Shown: positions 50,408-58,783 of the stretch, in pieces
Numbering within the stretch: the stretch's first letter is position 1
Layout: each line of letters opens with the position of its first letter
Assembly (NCBI RefSeq): GCF_000971975.1
Contig: NZ_LAQO01000016.1
Location: 1-64,000 of the forward strand
Direction of reading: 5' to 3'
Source: Paenibacillus algorifonticola
Lineage (GTDB): Bacteria > Bacillota > Bacilli > Paenibacillales > Paenibacillaceae
DNA: 64,000 nt
Translations under genes and position numbers: made by a program
Notes under the pieces: generated by a model
The model's database searches: none
The model's input: the letters and a program-made list of their open reading frames with translations, nothing else
Told to the model about the DNA's origin: nothing

Positions 50408-52324
50408 TTATTTCAAGCGCAGCATCATCGTCCATAGATCGGCGCTTTCGTAGCCAAGGCGCCACGCTGCAACTCCTGCGAGATCATATTTTTTCGCCAT
50501 ATTGATGCGTGCCTGCACGGTAGAAGCGGTCTCTGCCCAGAATACATAGGTAAAACCATCTTTTACATACGTGTATTTCGTTTGACCGGATGCTACATCC
50601 GGCGTACCTACAGCGTTCGTATCTTTAATGAGCTGCGGCACTTCCTTCATATAAATCGCGCGATTGCTAATAAGGGCACCAGCACTGTCGAGCTTCCATT
50701 CGCGAACGTAGAAAGGAATGCCGAGCATCAGCTTTTTGCGGGGAATGCCGTAGTCGAGAAACTGCTTGACTCCCTCTTCGGCCCACGCCAGGCTGGAAAC
50801 GGAGCCTGCTTCCGGGCCTGTGCTCCAGTGCTCGTCATACGCCATAATAATAATCGTATCGACGATGCCAGCTAGTGCAGTGTGGTCATATGCCGTTGAC
50901 TGATTCCAGCTGGCGCTGCCGCGCGGCAGGTCGATGGATACTTTCATTCCTTTGGCATGAACAGCTTTCGTGAGTGCTTTAACAAAAGCAGTATAGCTTG
51001 CCCGGTCTGCCCCAGCTACCTCTTCAAAATCAATATTGAGGCCATAAACACGAAGCGACTCCAGCTTGGCGACGAGACTGTTAATGAAAGCTGCCTGCGC
51101 TGCCGGATCGGCAAGAAAGGCGCTCGTCATCTTTCTATCAAACTGGTTGTGCAGGAGCGGCATGACGAGAACGCCCTGCGCCTTCAAGGTGCTGGCGGTC
51201 GCCGCATCCGACATATCGTTCAGCTTGCCGCTCGCATCGCCTAGCTCGAACCAAGTCGGAGAATCAATATCGAGTCCTTGTGTCCCCGCAACATGCCCCA
51301 AAATCGTCTGGCTGTTCGAAGATCCATTCCAGCCCATATAAATCAGCTTCGTCACATTGCTCCATAATGCTCTTCCATCCGCATTTCGAACGGTGGCGTT
51401 CGCGTAGCTTTTGGCGAGCGTCACTGCGGATTCTCTGGTGTGTACGCTTTTAATGATTTTATCGCTTTGATAAACGGATAAATAAGGCTTGTTGGTCCAC
51501 CAGACGACGTTATTGTAAACGACATCGGCGCCCGCATATTTTTTGGCAAATGGTATCGCCGCTTCAATACTAATAAAAGCTTTGACGGTTTTGCCATTTT
51601 GCTGCACTTCATAGCTGCGTACGTTTGAGAAGACAACCTTGCCTTTCGCAGTATTGGTCACTTCGCTGCCGGCCTGCTTGGCTGCTGCTTGTACAGCGTC
51701 ATAGAGGTAAGCGTATGTTTTGGTGCCGGAAATTTGCCCGCCATCCTTTGTTATCGTGTATACGGCTTTGCCTGCACGCTGTTGTTTCTTTTGTGCAGCT
51801 GTCACATTGTCCCATACCCACTCATTCGTGGAACGTTTAATAATATGGGCATTGCCCCAATTGGCGGCTTCTTTCTTAGCGGCTGCAAGGGTAGCGAAGC
51901 CCCAGCTGCTTTTCGTATTTTCGCCTTGATAGAGCTGGAATTTGGCATAAGATTCGTACACCCAGCCCGGCTGCTGCAAATCTCGAATATGTACTTGACC
52001 TAGCTGTTTCGCTGCGGCCTGCGCTTGTTCATAGGTGCGATATTCCCATTTGGGATTGGAGGCGCCGCCTTGATATACCTTATACCTCGGGAAATTGTCC
52101 CAAACCCACACCCGGCCTGATATTTGCTCGACATGGCTATAGGTAAAGCTCTGGGCATAGGCAATCGCCTGCTTCTCGGTTACAAATTCCTTGAGCGCCG
52201 CATCGTTCTGATATACCCGGTACTTGGTTGCAGAGCTTGCGGCCATGCTGCCTCCCGCCGCAAAAGCCTGGCTCAGCATAAGCAGCACCAGCAAAGCGGT
52301 CAGCTTTCTCATTTTGAATTTCAT
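50408..52324 (-). CDS. secreted GH18 glycosidase with six N-terminal repeats
   Basis: A 638-residue exported protein. A Sec signal peptide (LTALLVLLMLSQAFAAGGSMA) is followed by six repeats of about 42-46 residues (35-77, 81-125, 129-173, 189-234, 238-278, 282-323). Each begins with a Y-x-V-Y-Q-like strand, has an Ala-rich helix and ends near VWxN. The GH18 domain spans about 325-638, with the catalytic motif LNIDFEE (Asp432, Glu434) and the strand IIMAYDEHW. It resembles spore-coat or cell-wall GH18 proteins such as YaaH/YdhD, but with these repeats in place of LysM. RBS AGGAGAG lies 13 bases before the ATG. Confidence 0.92.
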   Translation of the reverse strand: MKFKMRKLTALLVLLMLSQAFAAGGSMAASSATKYRVYQNDAALKEFVTEKQAIAYAQSFTYSHVEQISGRVWVWDNFPRYKVYQGGASNPKWEYRTYEQAQAAAKQLGQVHIRDLQQPGWVYESYAKFQLYQGENTKSSWGFATLAAAKKEAANWGNAHIIKRSTNEWVWDNVTAAQKKQQRAGKAVYTITKDGGQISGTKTYAYLYDAVQAAAKQAGSEVTNTAKGKVVFSNVRSYEVQQNGKTVKAFISIEAAIPFAKKYAGADVVYNNVVWWTNKPYLSVYQSDKIIKSVHTRESAVTLAKSYANATVRNADGRALWSNVTKLIYMGWNGSSNSQTILGHVAGTQGLDIDSPTWFELGDASGKLNDMSDAATASTLKAQGVLVMPLLHNQFDRKMTSAFLADPAAQAAFINSLVAKLESLRVYGLNIDFEEVAGADRASYTAFVKALTKAVHAKGMKVSIDLPRGSASWNQSTAYDHTALAGIVDTIIIMAYDEHWSTGPEAGSVSSLAWAEEGVKQFLDYGIPRKKLMLGIPFYVREWKLDSAGALISNRAIYMKEVPQLIKDTNAVGTPDVASGQTKYTYVKDGFTYVFWAETASTVQARINMAKKYDLAGVAAWRLGYESADLWTMMLRLK

Positions 52325-52502
52325 AAGCGTTCTATCACTCTCCTCTATGTTTTCTACTCTATTAGACGCAATAGGCGGCTAGAGGTTGCGAAGGCGGCTA
52401 TCTTATTCCATGAGGTAAAAAAATGAAATAAATATAAGCTTGGACGGATAAAAAAGGTGGAAAACAATAACAATAAGGACAGCAAAGCAGGAGGTGACCG
52501 CT

Positions 52503-53318
52503 ATGAAGCGGCTGTATGCGAAGGAAAAACTCGACGAGGATGAGGTGGAGCTGGAGGAGCTGGAGAGGAGTCTCGCTGAGGTGTGGCAGGTTAACCGCTA
52601 TTTGGGCGGCAATCCGGTACTGTTCAAGCATTTGGAGCGGCTGCTCAGGCAGACAGCTATCGCGCGGCGGGCACAGGAGCTGGAGCTGAAATTTGAGCAG
52701 GACGCCGGACTGGAGCAAGGAGCAGGAGCGGTGCAGGGTACGCAGGGAAAACAGAAGGCAAGGACCGGGACAGGGCAAGGCGATAGGGTGAAAATAAAGC
52801 TGCTCGATGTGGCTACAGGGCTAGCGGATATCCCGATCGCATTGGAAAAATGGTGCAGCAGGCGCGGTATGGCGGTAGAAATTGTCGGTGTCGATATCCA
52901 TCCTAAAATGGTGGAGCTTGCGGCAAAACGAACCGCTCATCAAACCGCCATTCAGGTGCTGCAAGCCGATGGAACTGCTTTGCCCTTCGAGGATAACAGC
53001 TTTGACATCGTCTTTAGCAATTTGGCGCTGCATCATTTAGATGACGGGGAAGCGAGCCGCATGCTGGGGGAAATCGACCGGGTAGCGCGGGTCGGCTGGG
53101 TTGTAACCGATTTGGAGCGGCACCGGCTTGCCCTGCTGTCCGCGCGGATGCTCGCGAAATTCATCTGGCGCAGCCCGGTGACGAAGCACGATGGGCCAAT
53201 GTCCGTCCAGCGCTCCTATACAGCGGGCGAAGCGAAGGAACTGCTTGCACAGGCAGGCGTACCCGCCGTTGTGCATCGGCATTTTCCTTTTCGCCTGGCG
53301 CTTGTATGCCATGCATGA
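52503..53318 (+). CDS. class I SAM-dependent methyltransferase
   Basis: A 271-residue methyltransferase. The SAM-binding motif I is LLDVATGLADIPIAL and the acidic ribose residue follows in IVGVDIHPKM; DIVFSNLALHHLDDGEA is motif III/IV. A charged Gln/Gly-rich insert (about 75-95) separates the N-terminal helices. GGAGGTGA lies upstream of the ATG at 52503. Its end overlaps the next gene by eight bases, so it is coupled to the flavoprotein, SRPBCC and ketosynthase genes as one biosynthetic cassette. The substrate is likely the cassette product. Confidence 0.88.
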   Translation: MKRLYAKEKLDEDEVELEELERSLAEVWQVNRYLGGNPVLFKHLERLLRQTAIARRAQELELKFEQDAGLEQGAGAVQGTQGKQKARTGTGQGDRVKIKLLDVATGLADIPIALEKWCSRRGMAVEIVGVDIHPKMVELAAKRTAHQTAIQVLQADGTALPFEDNSFDIVFSNLALHHLDDGEASRMLGEIDRVARVGWVVTDLERHRLALLSARMLAKFIWRSPVTKHDGPMSVQRSYTAGEAKELLAQAGVPAVVHRHFPFRLALVCHA

Positions 53319-54621
53319 TGTCATCATTGTCGGTGCAGGACCAGCCGGCAGCGTACTGGCAGCACTGCTAGCTGCCCAAGGTGTAAAGGTGCTGCTGCTG
53401 GAGCGCGAATTGCTTCCGCGGCGCAAGCCCTGCGGCGAGTCGCTGAATCCTGGTGCAGTCGCCGCGCTTGCGCGTGTGCTGCCTGCCGGTAAATTCGCCG
53501 CGATCCGCAGCAGCATGGAGCATTCGCTCATCCATGGCTGGCGGCTGACAAGCGGGAAGGCGGAGCTGCTGGCGTCTTTCCCCGCAGGCCAATTTGGAAT
53601 GGCCTGCGCCCGCGAAAAGCTGGATTATGCGCTTGCGCTGCATGCTTGCGAGGCTGGTGCGCAAGTCGTTGAACAAATGCGGGTGCAGCGTCTCATTTGG
53701 GAGCAGGGCCGAGTGGCAGGCGTTGTGGCTTATTCCGCGTCAGGGCAAGCAGCGGAATTTCGGGCGCGCCTCGTCATTGGCGCGGATGGCATTCGCTCGG
53801 CAGTGGCCCGCTGTGCCGGGCTGAGCAGCTTCGGGCCGCTGCGCAAAACAGCGTTCACGGCGCGGGTGAGCGGCGTGCGGGATTTGCAGCCCCGCGTCGA
53901 GCTGTTCACCGGGCGCGGCGTCGTTGTTGGGCTTGCGCCGATTGGCGGCGGTGAAGCAAATATGACGCTGGCGCAGCTATCGGGAGGCGGAAGTGCAGCA
54001 GCTTTAGCTGCAGACTTTAAAGCGAGCGCAGCTGGTAAGAAAGATGCTAGTCGTACTGATGCAGCAGCTTCGATGCTGGAAGCCGCATCGCTCAACATGG
54101 ATGCAAAGGAAAGTGCTTCTGCCTCTGCTCCTGCTGCAGCGGATAACAGGGCTCCTTTTGCTGCAAGCAAGGAGGGGCGCGGCGCGTGGCTGCTTGGAAA
54201 GGCGGGCGAGCTGCCCGAGCTGGCGGAGCGCTTGCAGAATGCGGCTTGCACAGGCGAGGTGCTCGCCTGCGGACCATTTGATCGACGGGTGCGGGCAACG
54301 CAGCAAGCAGGGCTGCTGCTTATAGGCGATGCCGCGGGTTATTACGATCCGCTGACAGGCCAGGGCATTTACCGTGCGCTCAGCAGTGCTGAGCTTGCTG
54401 CGCCGCTGCTGCTGCAAGCGCTGCAGATCGGCAGCGATGCGCCTCTCGCTCGCTTTGCAGCGATTCAGCAAAACCGCTTCGTACCAGCTATTCGGCTGCA
54501 AAAGCTGATCGAATGGACGAGCAGGCATGAACGGCTGTGGCAATCCGCTTTGCGCGGACTTGGCTCGCTGCCTGCCGCCCGCAGCCGTCTGGCGGCTGCG
54601 ATTGGCGATTGCTTAAAATAG
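53311..54621 (+). CDS. FAD-dependent oxidoreductase, geranylgeranyl-reductase/halogenase-like family
   Basis: A 436-residue flavoprotein. The dinucleotide motif is VIIVGAGPAGSVLAALLA (GxGxxG at 8-13), with RRKPCGESLNPGAV typical of geranylgeranyl reductase-like proteins, RLVIGADGIRSAVAR, and the FAD-ribityl motif LLIGDAAGYYDPLTGQG. An Ala/Ser-rich insert of about 65 residues (226-290) is unusual and looks unstructured. The ATG at 53311 overlaps the methyltransferase stop; the frame is open 40 codons upstream only because it shadows that gene. It may reduce or hydroxylate an isoprenoid or polyketide intermediate. The region is clearly more G/C-rich than the rest of the window. Confidence 0.88.
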   Translation: MHDVIIVGAGPAGSVLAALLAAQGVKVLLLERELLPRRKPCGESLNPGAVAALARVLPAGKFAAIRSSMEHSLIHGWRLTSGKAELLASFPAGQFGMACAREKLDYALALHACEAGAQVVEQMRVQRLIWEQGRVAGVVAYSASGQAAEFRARLVIGADGIRSAVARCAGLSSFGPLRKTAFTARVSGVRDLQPRVELFTGRGVVVGLAPIGGGEANMTLAQLSGGGSAAALAADFKASAAGKKDASRTDAAASMLEAASLNMDAKESASASAPAAADNRAPFAASKEGRGAWLLGKAGELPELAERLQNAACTGEVLACGPFDRRVRATQQAGLLLIGDAAGYYDPLTGQGIYRALSSAELAAPLLLQALQIGSDAPLARFAAIQQNRFVPAIRLQKLIEWTSRHERLWQSALRGLGSLPAARSRLAAAIGDCLK

Positions 54622-54649
54622 ATGCACTTACAAGGAGGACTGAAAACAA

Positions 54650-55267
54650 ATGCATACCTACAACGAGGTAACGATGCGCTGTGAGCCGCAAACCGCCTTT
54701 CAATATGCGCGAAAAATCGAAAATTGGCCGCAGCTGCTCCCGCATTATCGCCAGATCCAGTTTCGCTATGGCGGCAGTGAGCGGGGAGGGCTCGTGAGAA
54801 TGGCCGCCGTTCGGCCGTTCAAACGGTTTCAGTGGCCGGTCTGGTGGGAAAGTGAAATGGTGGTGAACGAGGAGGAGCTGATCGTTGGTTACCGTCATGT
54901 ACGCGGTGTGACGAAAGGAATGGAGGTGGAGTGGCGCATTGTACCGGCCGGAGAGAAGGTTTCCGTATCGATTGTGCATCGTTGGAACTCTCCTCCATGG
55001 AGCCGCAGGCTTTTCGCCGGTTTTATCGGCAATCGGTTCGTCTATGCCATTGCGGAGAGAACGCTGCAAGGCTTGAAGCAGCAGGCAGAGCTCGAAGCCG
55101 CGCTTGCTGCCAAGAAACAAGCCATACAAGAAGAGCTCCCTGATTCCCGGCAATGGACAGACCTGCAATGGGAGGCTCTAAGAGAGCAGTTAGCTGAGCA
55201 GTTCGCAAGCGAAGCGGCAGAGCAAGCCATTTTTCAACAAAGAGAGGCAGGTGGGCGAAATGGCTAA
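54650..55267 (+). CDS. SRPBCC (START-like) protein, aromatase/cyclase type
   Basis: A 205-residue protein. Residues 1 to about 145 form a START-like fold resembling polyketide cyclase/aromatase or coenzyme Q-binding proteins (MRCEPQTAFQYARKIENWPQLLPHY near the N-terminus, then RWNSPPWSRRLFAGFIGN). The C-terminal 50 residues are a charged Glu/Gln/Ala helix. Such proteins bind hydrophobic intermediates. Position between the flavoprotein and ketosynthase suggests it handles the chain made by the latter. AAGGAGG precedes the ATG, and its stop overlaps the ketosynthase start by eight bases. Confidence 0.82.
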   Translation: MHTYNEVTMRCEPQTAFQYARKIENWPQLLPHYRQIQFRYGGSERGGLVRMAAVRPFKRFQWPVWWESEMVVNEEELIVGYRHVRGVTKGMEVEWRIVPAGEKVSVSIVHRWNSPPWSRRLFAGFIGNRFVYAIAERTLQGLKQQAELEAALAAKKQAIQEELPDSRQWTDLQWEALREQLAEQFASEAAEQAIFQQREAGGRNG

Positions 55268-56495
55268 TGCGATTAAAGCGGTCATAACAGGAATAGGCTG
55301 TGTAACGCCAATTGGCACAGGCGTGGAGCAGCTATGGGAAGGGCTAGTGCGGGGGCAAAGCGCGGTGAGAGAAATTGAGCGTTTTGTGCCGGAAGGGCTG
55401 CGCAGCCGAATAGCTGCACAGATTCCAGATTTTCAGGCGGAGCTTTATATGGATAAAAAGCGTGCGCATCGCATGGACCGCTATTCGCAGCTTGCCGTTG
55501 CCAGCGGCGCGCTGGCGCTGCGCGACGCCGGACTGAATCCCGCCGATCTCGATGCGGATCGTGCGGGCGTATTTATGGGCAGCGCGCTGGGCGGCATCGC
55601 TTATGCGGAAGAGCAATGCAGCCGCTACCATCATGGCGGCTTTCGTGCTGTATCGCCGACGCTCGGATTTTCCGTCTTCGGCGGCGCAGCCTCGTGCAAT
55701 CTTGCCATGGAATTTGGCATGACGGGCTTAAATGAGACGAACGCAATGTCCTGCGCGTCCGGTGCCGTCGCGATTGGCCGGGCGCTGCAAGCGATCCGGC
55801 GCGGCGAAGCGGACGTCATTATGGCGGGCGGCTCGGAAGCCCCGCTTGCGCCGCTCTCCTTCGGCGCCTTCGACATGCTGCGGGCGATGTCTACCCGCAA
55901 TGAGTCGCCCGATGTGGCAAGCCGGCCATTCGACCGCAATCGCGACGGCTTCGTGATGGGGGAGGGCAGCGCCGTGCTCGTCATTGAAGCCGAGCATCAT
56001 GCAAGGGCGCGAGGCGCGAAAATATATGGCGAGCTGGCAGGCTTCGGGCTAACGAACGATGCCCATCATATGAGCGCACCGCTGCCATGCGGTACACAGG
56101 CAGCACGTGCCTTGCGCCAAGCGCTGACGAGCGCGGATATGTCGCCGGAGGACATTAGCTACGTCAATGCTCACGGCTCTTCGACGCTGCTCAATGATGT
56201 GACGGAATCGCGGGTTATCCGCCAAGTATTTGGCAACCATCCAGTAGCCGTCAGCGGCACGAAAGGCTTATACGGACATCCGCTTGGTGCATCAGGCGCT
56301 ATTGAGGCAGCGATTACGCTGCTTGCGCTGCGCAACGGCTGGCTGCCGCCAACTACGAATTTGGACGAGCCAGACCCGGAGGCGCAGCTGGATTTGGTTG
56401 TCAAAAACCCGCGTACGGTGAAGTCCGCGGCTGCGGTGTCCAACTCCTACGGCTTCGGCGGAGTCAACGCCGTGCTTGCTTTTCGCCAGTATTAA
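55260..56495 (+). CDS. beta-ketoacyl-ACP synthase (FabF/KAS II-like)
   Basis: A 411-residue condensing enzyme. The thiolase-fold triad is complete: Cys165 in AMSCASGAV, His305 in NAHGSSTLLND and His340 in GTKGLYGHPLG. It extends an acyl-ACP by decarboxylative condensation. It is not next to fabD, fabG or acpP as housekeeping fabF would be, but ends a four-gene cassette with a methyltransferase, a flavoprotein and an SRPBCC protein, so a secondary-metabolite or lipid role is likely. The ATG at 55260 is preferred over the GTG at 55251 (AGAGAGG spacing). A terminator follows. Confidence 0.92.
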   Translation: MANAIKAVITGIGCVTPIGTGVEQLWEGLVRGQSAVREIERFVPEGLRSRIAAQIPDFQAELYMDKKRAHRMDRYSQLAVASGALALRDAGLNPADLDADRAGVFMGSALGGIAYAEEQCSRYHHGGFRAVSPTLGFSVFGGAASCNLAMEFGMTGLNETNAMSCASGAVAIGRALQAIRRGEADVIMAGGSEAPLAPLSFGAFDMLRAMSTRNESPDVASRPFDRNRDGFVMGEGSAVLVIEAEHHARARGAKIYGELAGFGLTNDAHHMSAPLPCGTQAARALRQALTSADMSPEDISYVNAHGSSTLLNDVTESRVIRQVFGNHPVAVSGTKGLYGHPLGASGAIEAAITLLALRNGWLPPTTNLDEPDPEAQLDLVVKNPRTVKSAAAVSNSYGFGGVNAVLAFRQY

Positions 56496-56559
56496 AATGT
56501 ACCGGGCATTGACTTATGGCTAGGGTATACCTATTATTGAGATTATAGTTGACCGTACA

Positions 56560-56600
56560 AGCGGAAACATCCTGAGCCATGGGATGCTTCCGCTTTTTTT
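56560..56600 (+). terminator. rho-independent terminator after the ketosynthase gene
   Basis: AGCGGAA plus CATCC pair with GGATG plus TTCCGCT, with one bulge, and are followed by seven T. Confidence 0.85.
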
Positions 56601-56649
56601 GCGTATGTCGATGGGGATGAAAGAGAATTCAAATAAAGGAGGCTATTCT

Positions 56650-57876
56650 ATGAATGCACAAGCTGCGCTTTCCTATGTAGACACGTTGCGGGAGGAATTG
56701 ATCGCGCTGCGCAGAGATTTTCACAAGCACCCCGAGGTATTATTTGAGGTGGACCGAACAGCAGAGAAGGTAGCGGCCTATTTGTCGGAATTGGGCTTGC
56801 AGGTTCAGCAGGATGTCGGCAAGCATTTTGGCAAAGGCGTTGTTGGCGTTCTCACCAGCGACAAGCCGGGACCTACGATCGTGCTGCGAGCAGATATGGA
56901 CGCTCTGGCGATTGCAGAGGGAAATACGTTCGCCTATCGTTCCTCGAGCGAAGGGGCTATGCATGCCTGTGGGCATGATGCCCATATGACGATGCTGCTT
57001 GGAGCAGCAAAGGCGCTCAGTCGGCACCGAGATATATGGTCTGGAACGATCAAGTTTGTGTTTCAGCCTGCGGAGGAAAGTGCGCTTCCAAGTCCAATTG
57101 ATGGACGGATGATAAGCGGAGGCCGAGATATGATCGAGGCTGGGGTGTTGGAAGGCGTTGACCTTTGCTTTGCAATACATGTATGGCCGGAGCTGCCTAC
57201 GGGTGTTGTTGGCATTCATCGCAAGGAGGCGATGGCGGCATCCTCGCATTTCCATATCGCTTTTCAAGGAGTGAACGGTCATCACAGCACGCCGCATTTG
57301 GCCGTAGACGCGCTGTCGATGGCGGTGCAATTTATTTCCGATGTTAAATTCGCCCTTGCAGCGGAAATTGACCCGTGGGAAACGAAGGTGTTTGCTTTCG
57401 GTACTTTGCACGCTGGCACTGCGATCAATGCGATTGCGGGAGAAAGCAAGCTGAGCGGCACATATCGCGTTTTTCACCCGGAGCTGACTTCGCAAATTCA
57501 TCAGTTGCTGGAAAAGAGAGCGGATGCCGTCGCTAGCACTTATGGAGGCAGCTATACGTCGCAATATCGGCTTGGAACGCCGCTGCTGAATGATGCGTCA
57601 GCCGTTCAACTGACCGTTCAGGCCGGGCGAATCGCCTTGGGTGACGATAAGGTTGTTATTTTGGACAAGCCTAGCCTTGCTGGGGAGGACTTTGCGCTGT
57701 ATGTTCAGGAAGTGCCGGGAGCATTCGCGTTCATTGGCATCGCCAATCCGTCAGCCGAAACGGTGTATCCGCTGCATCATCCCTTATTTGATATGGATGA
57801 AGAGGTGCTGACGCAGGGGGCAAAATTGTTCGTGCAATGGGTGCAGCAGGCGGGGGCGGAGTATGTGAGCCAGTAA
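56650..57876 (+). CDS. M20-family amidohydrolase/peptidase
   Basis: A 408-residue metal-dependent hydrolase of the IAA-amino acid/hippurate hydrolase group. HACGHDAHM (Cys107, His109) and QPAEES (Glu142, Glu143) are the metal site, and the dimerisation lid follows in GVNGHHSTPHLAVDAL. It cleaves N-acyl amino acids. The ATG at 56650 has AAAGGAGG nine bases upstream; the 22 codons before it belong to the terminator region. It is monocistronic. The 3' side is the Zur-controlled rpsN promoter. Confidence 0.93.
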   Translation: MNAQAALSYVDTLREELIALRRDFHKHPEVLFEVDRTAEKVAAYLSELGLQVQQDVGKHFGKGVVGVLTSDKPGPTIVLRADMDALAIAEGNTFAYRSSSEGAMHACGHDAHMTMLLGAAKALSRHRDIWSGTIKFVFQPAEESALPSPIDGRMISGGRDMIEAGVLEGVDLCFAIHVWPELPTGVVGIHRKEAMAASSHFHIAFQGVNGHHSTPHLAVDALSMAVQFISDVKFALAAEIDPWETKVFAFGTLHAGTAINAIAGESKLSGTYRVFHPELTSQIHQLLEKRADAVASTYGGSYTSQYRLGTPLLNDASAVQLTVQAGRIALGDDKVVILDKPSLAGEDFALYVQEVPGAFAFIGIANPSAETVYPLHHPLFDMDEEVLTQGAKLFVQWVQQAGAEYVSQ

Positions 57877-57914
57877 GGCTTTCATACCCCCTTTCCAAAA
57901 CAAAGCCTATGCGT

Positions 57915-57938
57915 TATAATAAATCGTAAAGTTTACGA
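57915..57938 (+). promoter_or_regulatory. rpsN: promoter with Zur box for the zinc-free S14 gene
   Basis: TATAAT at 57915-57920 is followed at once by TCGTAAAGTTTACGA (57924-57938), a perfect 7-1-7 palindrome matching the Bacillus Zur box core (TCGTAATNATTACGA) with flanking AAA. It overlaps the expected transcription start. TTTCCA 17 bases before the -10 is a weak -35. Confidence 0.8.
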
Positions 57939-58042
57939 ATAAAATAAGCAGACTAATATGGACCAGTCTGTATCAGACAGCCTCTATCAAAAATGGGAAG
58001 CAAACGATTTGCTTCTCCAAATAAGAAAGGAAGACGACAAGG

Positions 58043-58312
58043 ATGGCTAAAAAATCGAAAGTAGTAAGGGAAAGAAAACGACAGGAGACGGTTGCGCGTT
58101 ATGCCGAGCTTCGCAAGCAGCTGAAGGAAAACAAGGATTATATCGGACTGAGCAAGCTGCCCCGTGATGCTTCGCCAACCCGGCTGCATCACCGCTGCGA
58201 GCTGACGGGCAGACCGCATGGCTACTTGCGTAAATTTAAAGTGTCGCGGATCGCCTTTCGCGAGCTTGCCTACAAAGGGCAAATTCCCGGCATCAAAAAA
58301 GCAAGCTGGTAA
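58043..58312 (+). CDS. rpsN: 30S ribosomal protein S14, zinc-independent paralogue
   Basis: An 89-residue S14 of the long type. It ends HHRCELTGRPHGYLRKFKVS then RIAFRELAYKGQIPGIKKAS, and lacks the two CxxC pairs of the zinc-binding 61-residue form. B. subtilis has a similar alternative S14 (YhzA) that replaces the zinc form when zinc is scarce, under Zur repression, and the palindrome upstream of this gene fits that. AAAGGAAGACGACAAGG precedes the ATG. Confidence 0.95.
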   Translation: MAKKSKVVRERKRQETVARYAELRKQLKENKDYIGLSKLPRDASPTRLHHRCELTGRPHGYLRKFKVSRIAFRELAYKGQIPGIKKASW

Positions 58313-58366
58313 CATAGATAAGCCAATAAAAACGGAAATGAAAATTCGTTCGGAAGGGGGGAGGAC

Positions 58367-58699
58367 ATGGACCCATTTACGATTCGCAGAATGGAAAAAA
58401 TATTGGACGGCTACATTCATCGCAAAATCCCCCCGGATGTGCGGTCAGCTGTCCGTTTGACCTATGAGTGGGAAGGCGATCGGCTCACTTTGACGGAGGA
58501 GCTTCCGGATTTTGAAAATCGAAAATGGACAGGCGCACCTATTGTCCAGTTCCAATGGAAGCAGAACCAGTGGCATGTATATGCCACAGACAGCAATGGC
58601 GGCTGGAAAGCTGCATCCGCGATTGCACCGAACCCTCATTTCGAGCAGCAGCTGGAGCAGGTTGAAATCGATCAGGAGGGCATCTTCTGGATTTCCTAA
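58367..58699 (+). CDS. DUF3024-family protein
   Basis: A 110-residue soluble protein. MDPFTIRRMEKILDGYIHRK followed by IPPDVRSAVRLTYEWEGDRL is the typical start of DUF3024 proteins, with VQFQWKQNQWHVYATDSN after it. The function is unknown. It lies 54 bases after rpsN with AAGGGGGGAGG before the ATG and might be read from the Zur-controlled promoter; no terminator is visible between them. A terminator follows it. Confidence 0.85.
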   Translation: MDPFTIRRMEKILDGYIHRKIPPDVRSAVRLTYEWEGDRLTLTEELPDFENRKWTGAPIVQFQWKQNQWHVYATDSNGGWKAASAIAPNPHFEQQLEQVEIDQEGIFWIS

Positions 58700-58725
58700 A
58701 CGTATGGGCACCATTTAGCACAATG

Positions 58726-58750
58726 GCCCGACTGACATGTCGGGCTTTTC
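58726..58750 (+). terminator. rho-independent terminator after the DUF3024 gene
   Basis: GCCCGAC and GTCGGGC pair around TGACAT, followed by TTTTC. Confidence 0.75.
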
Positions 58751-58783
58751 GCGCGTAACATGAAACGAAGGAGTCTTACCAAA

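Noticed and set aside
53730..54543. Long minus-strand frames (173 and 179 codons) over the flavoprotein gene
   Set aside because: They come from the G/C-rich codon bias of the sense gene. Their translations are Ala/Pro/Ser-rich with no domain.
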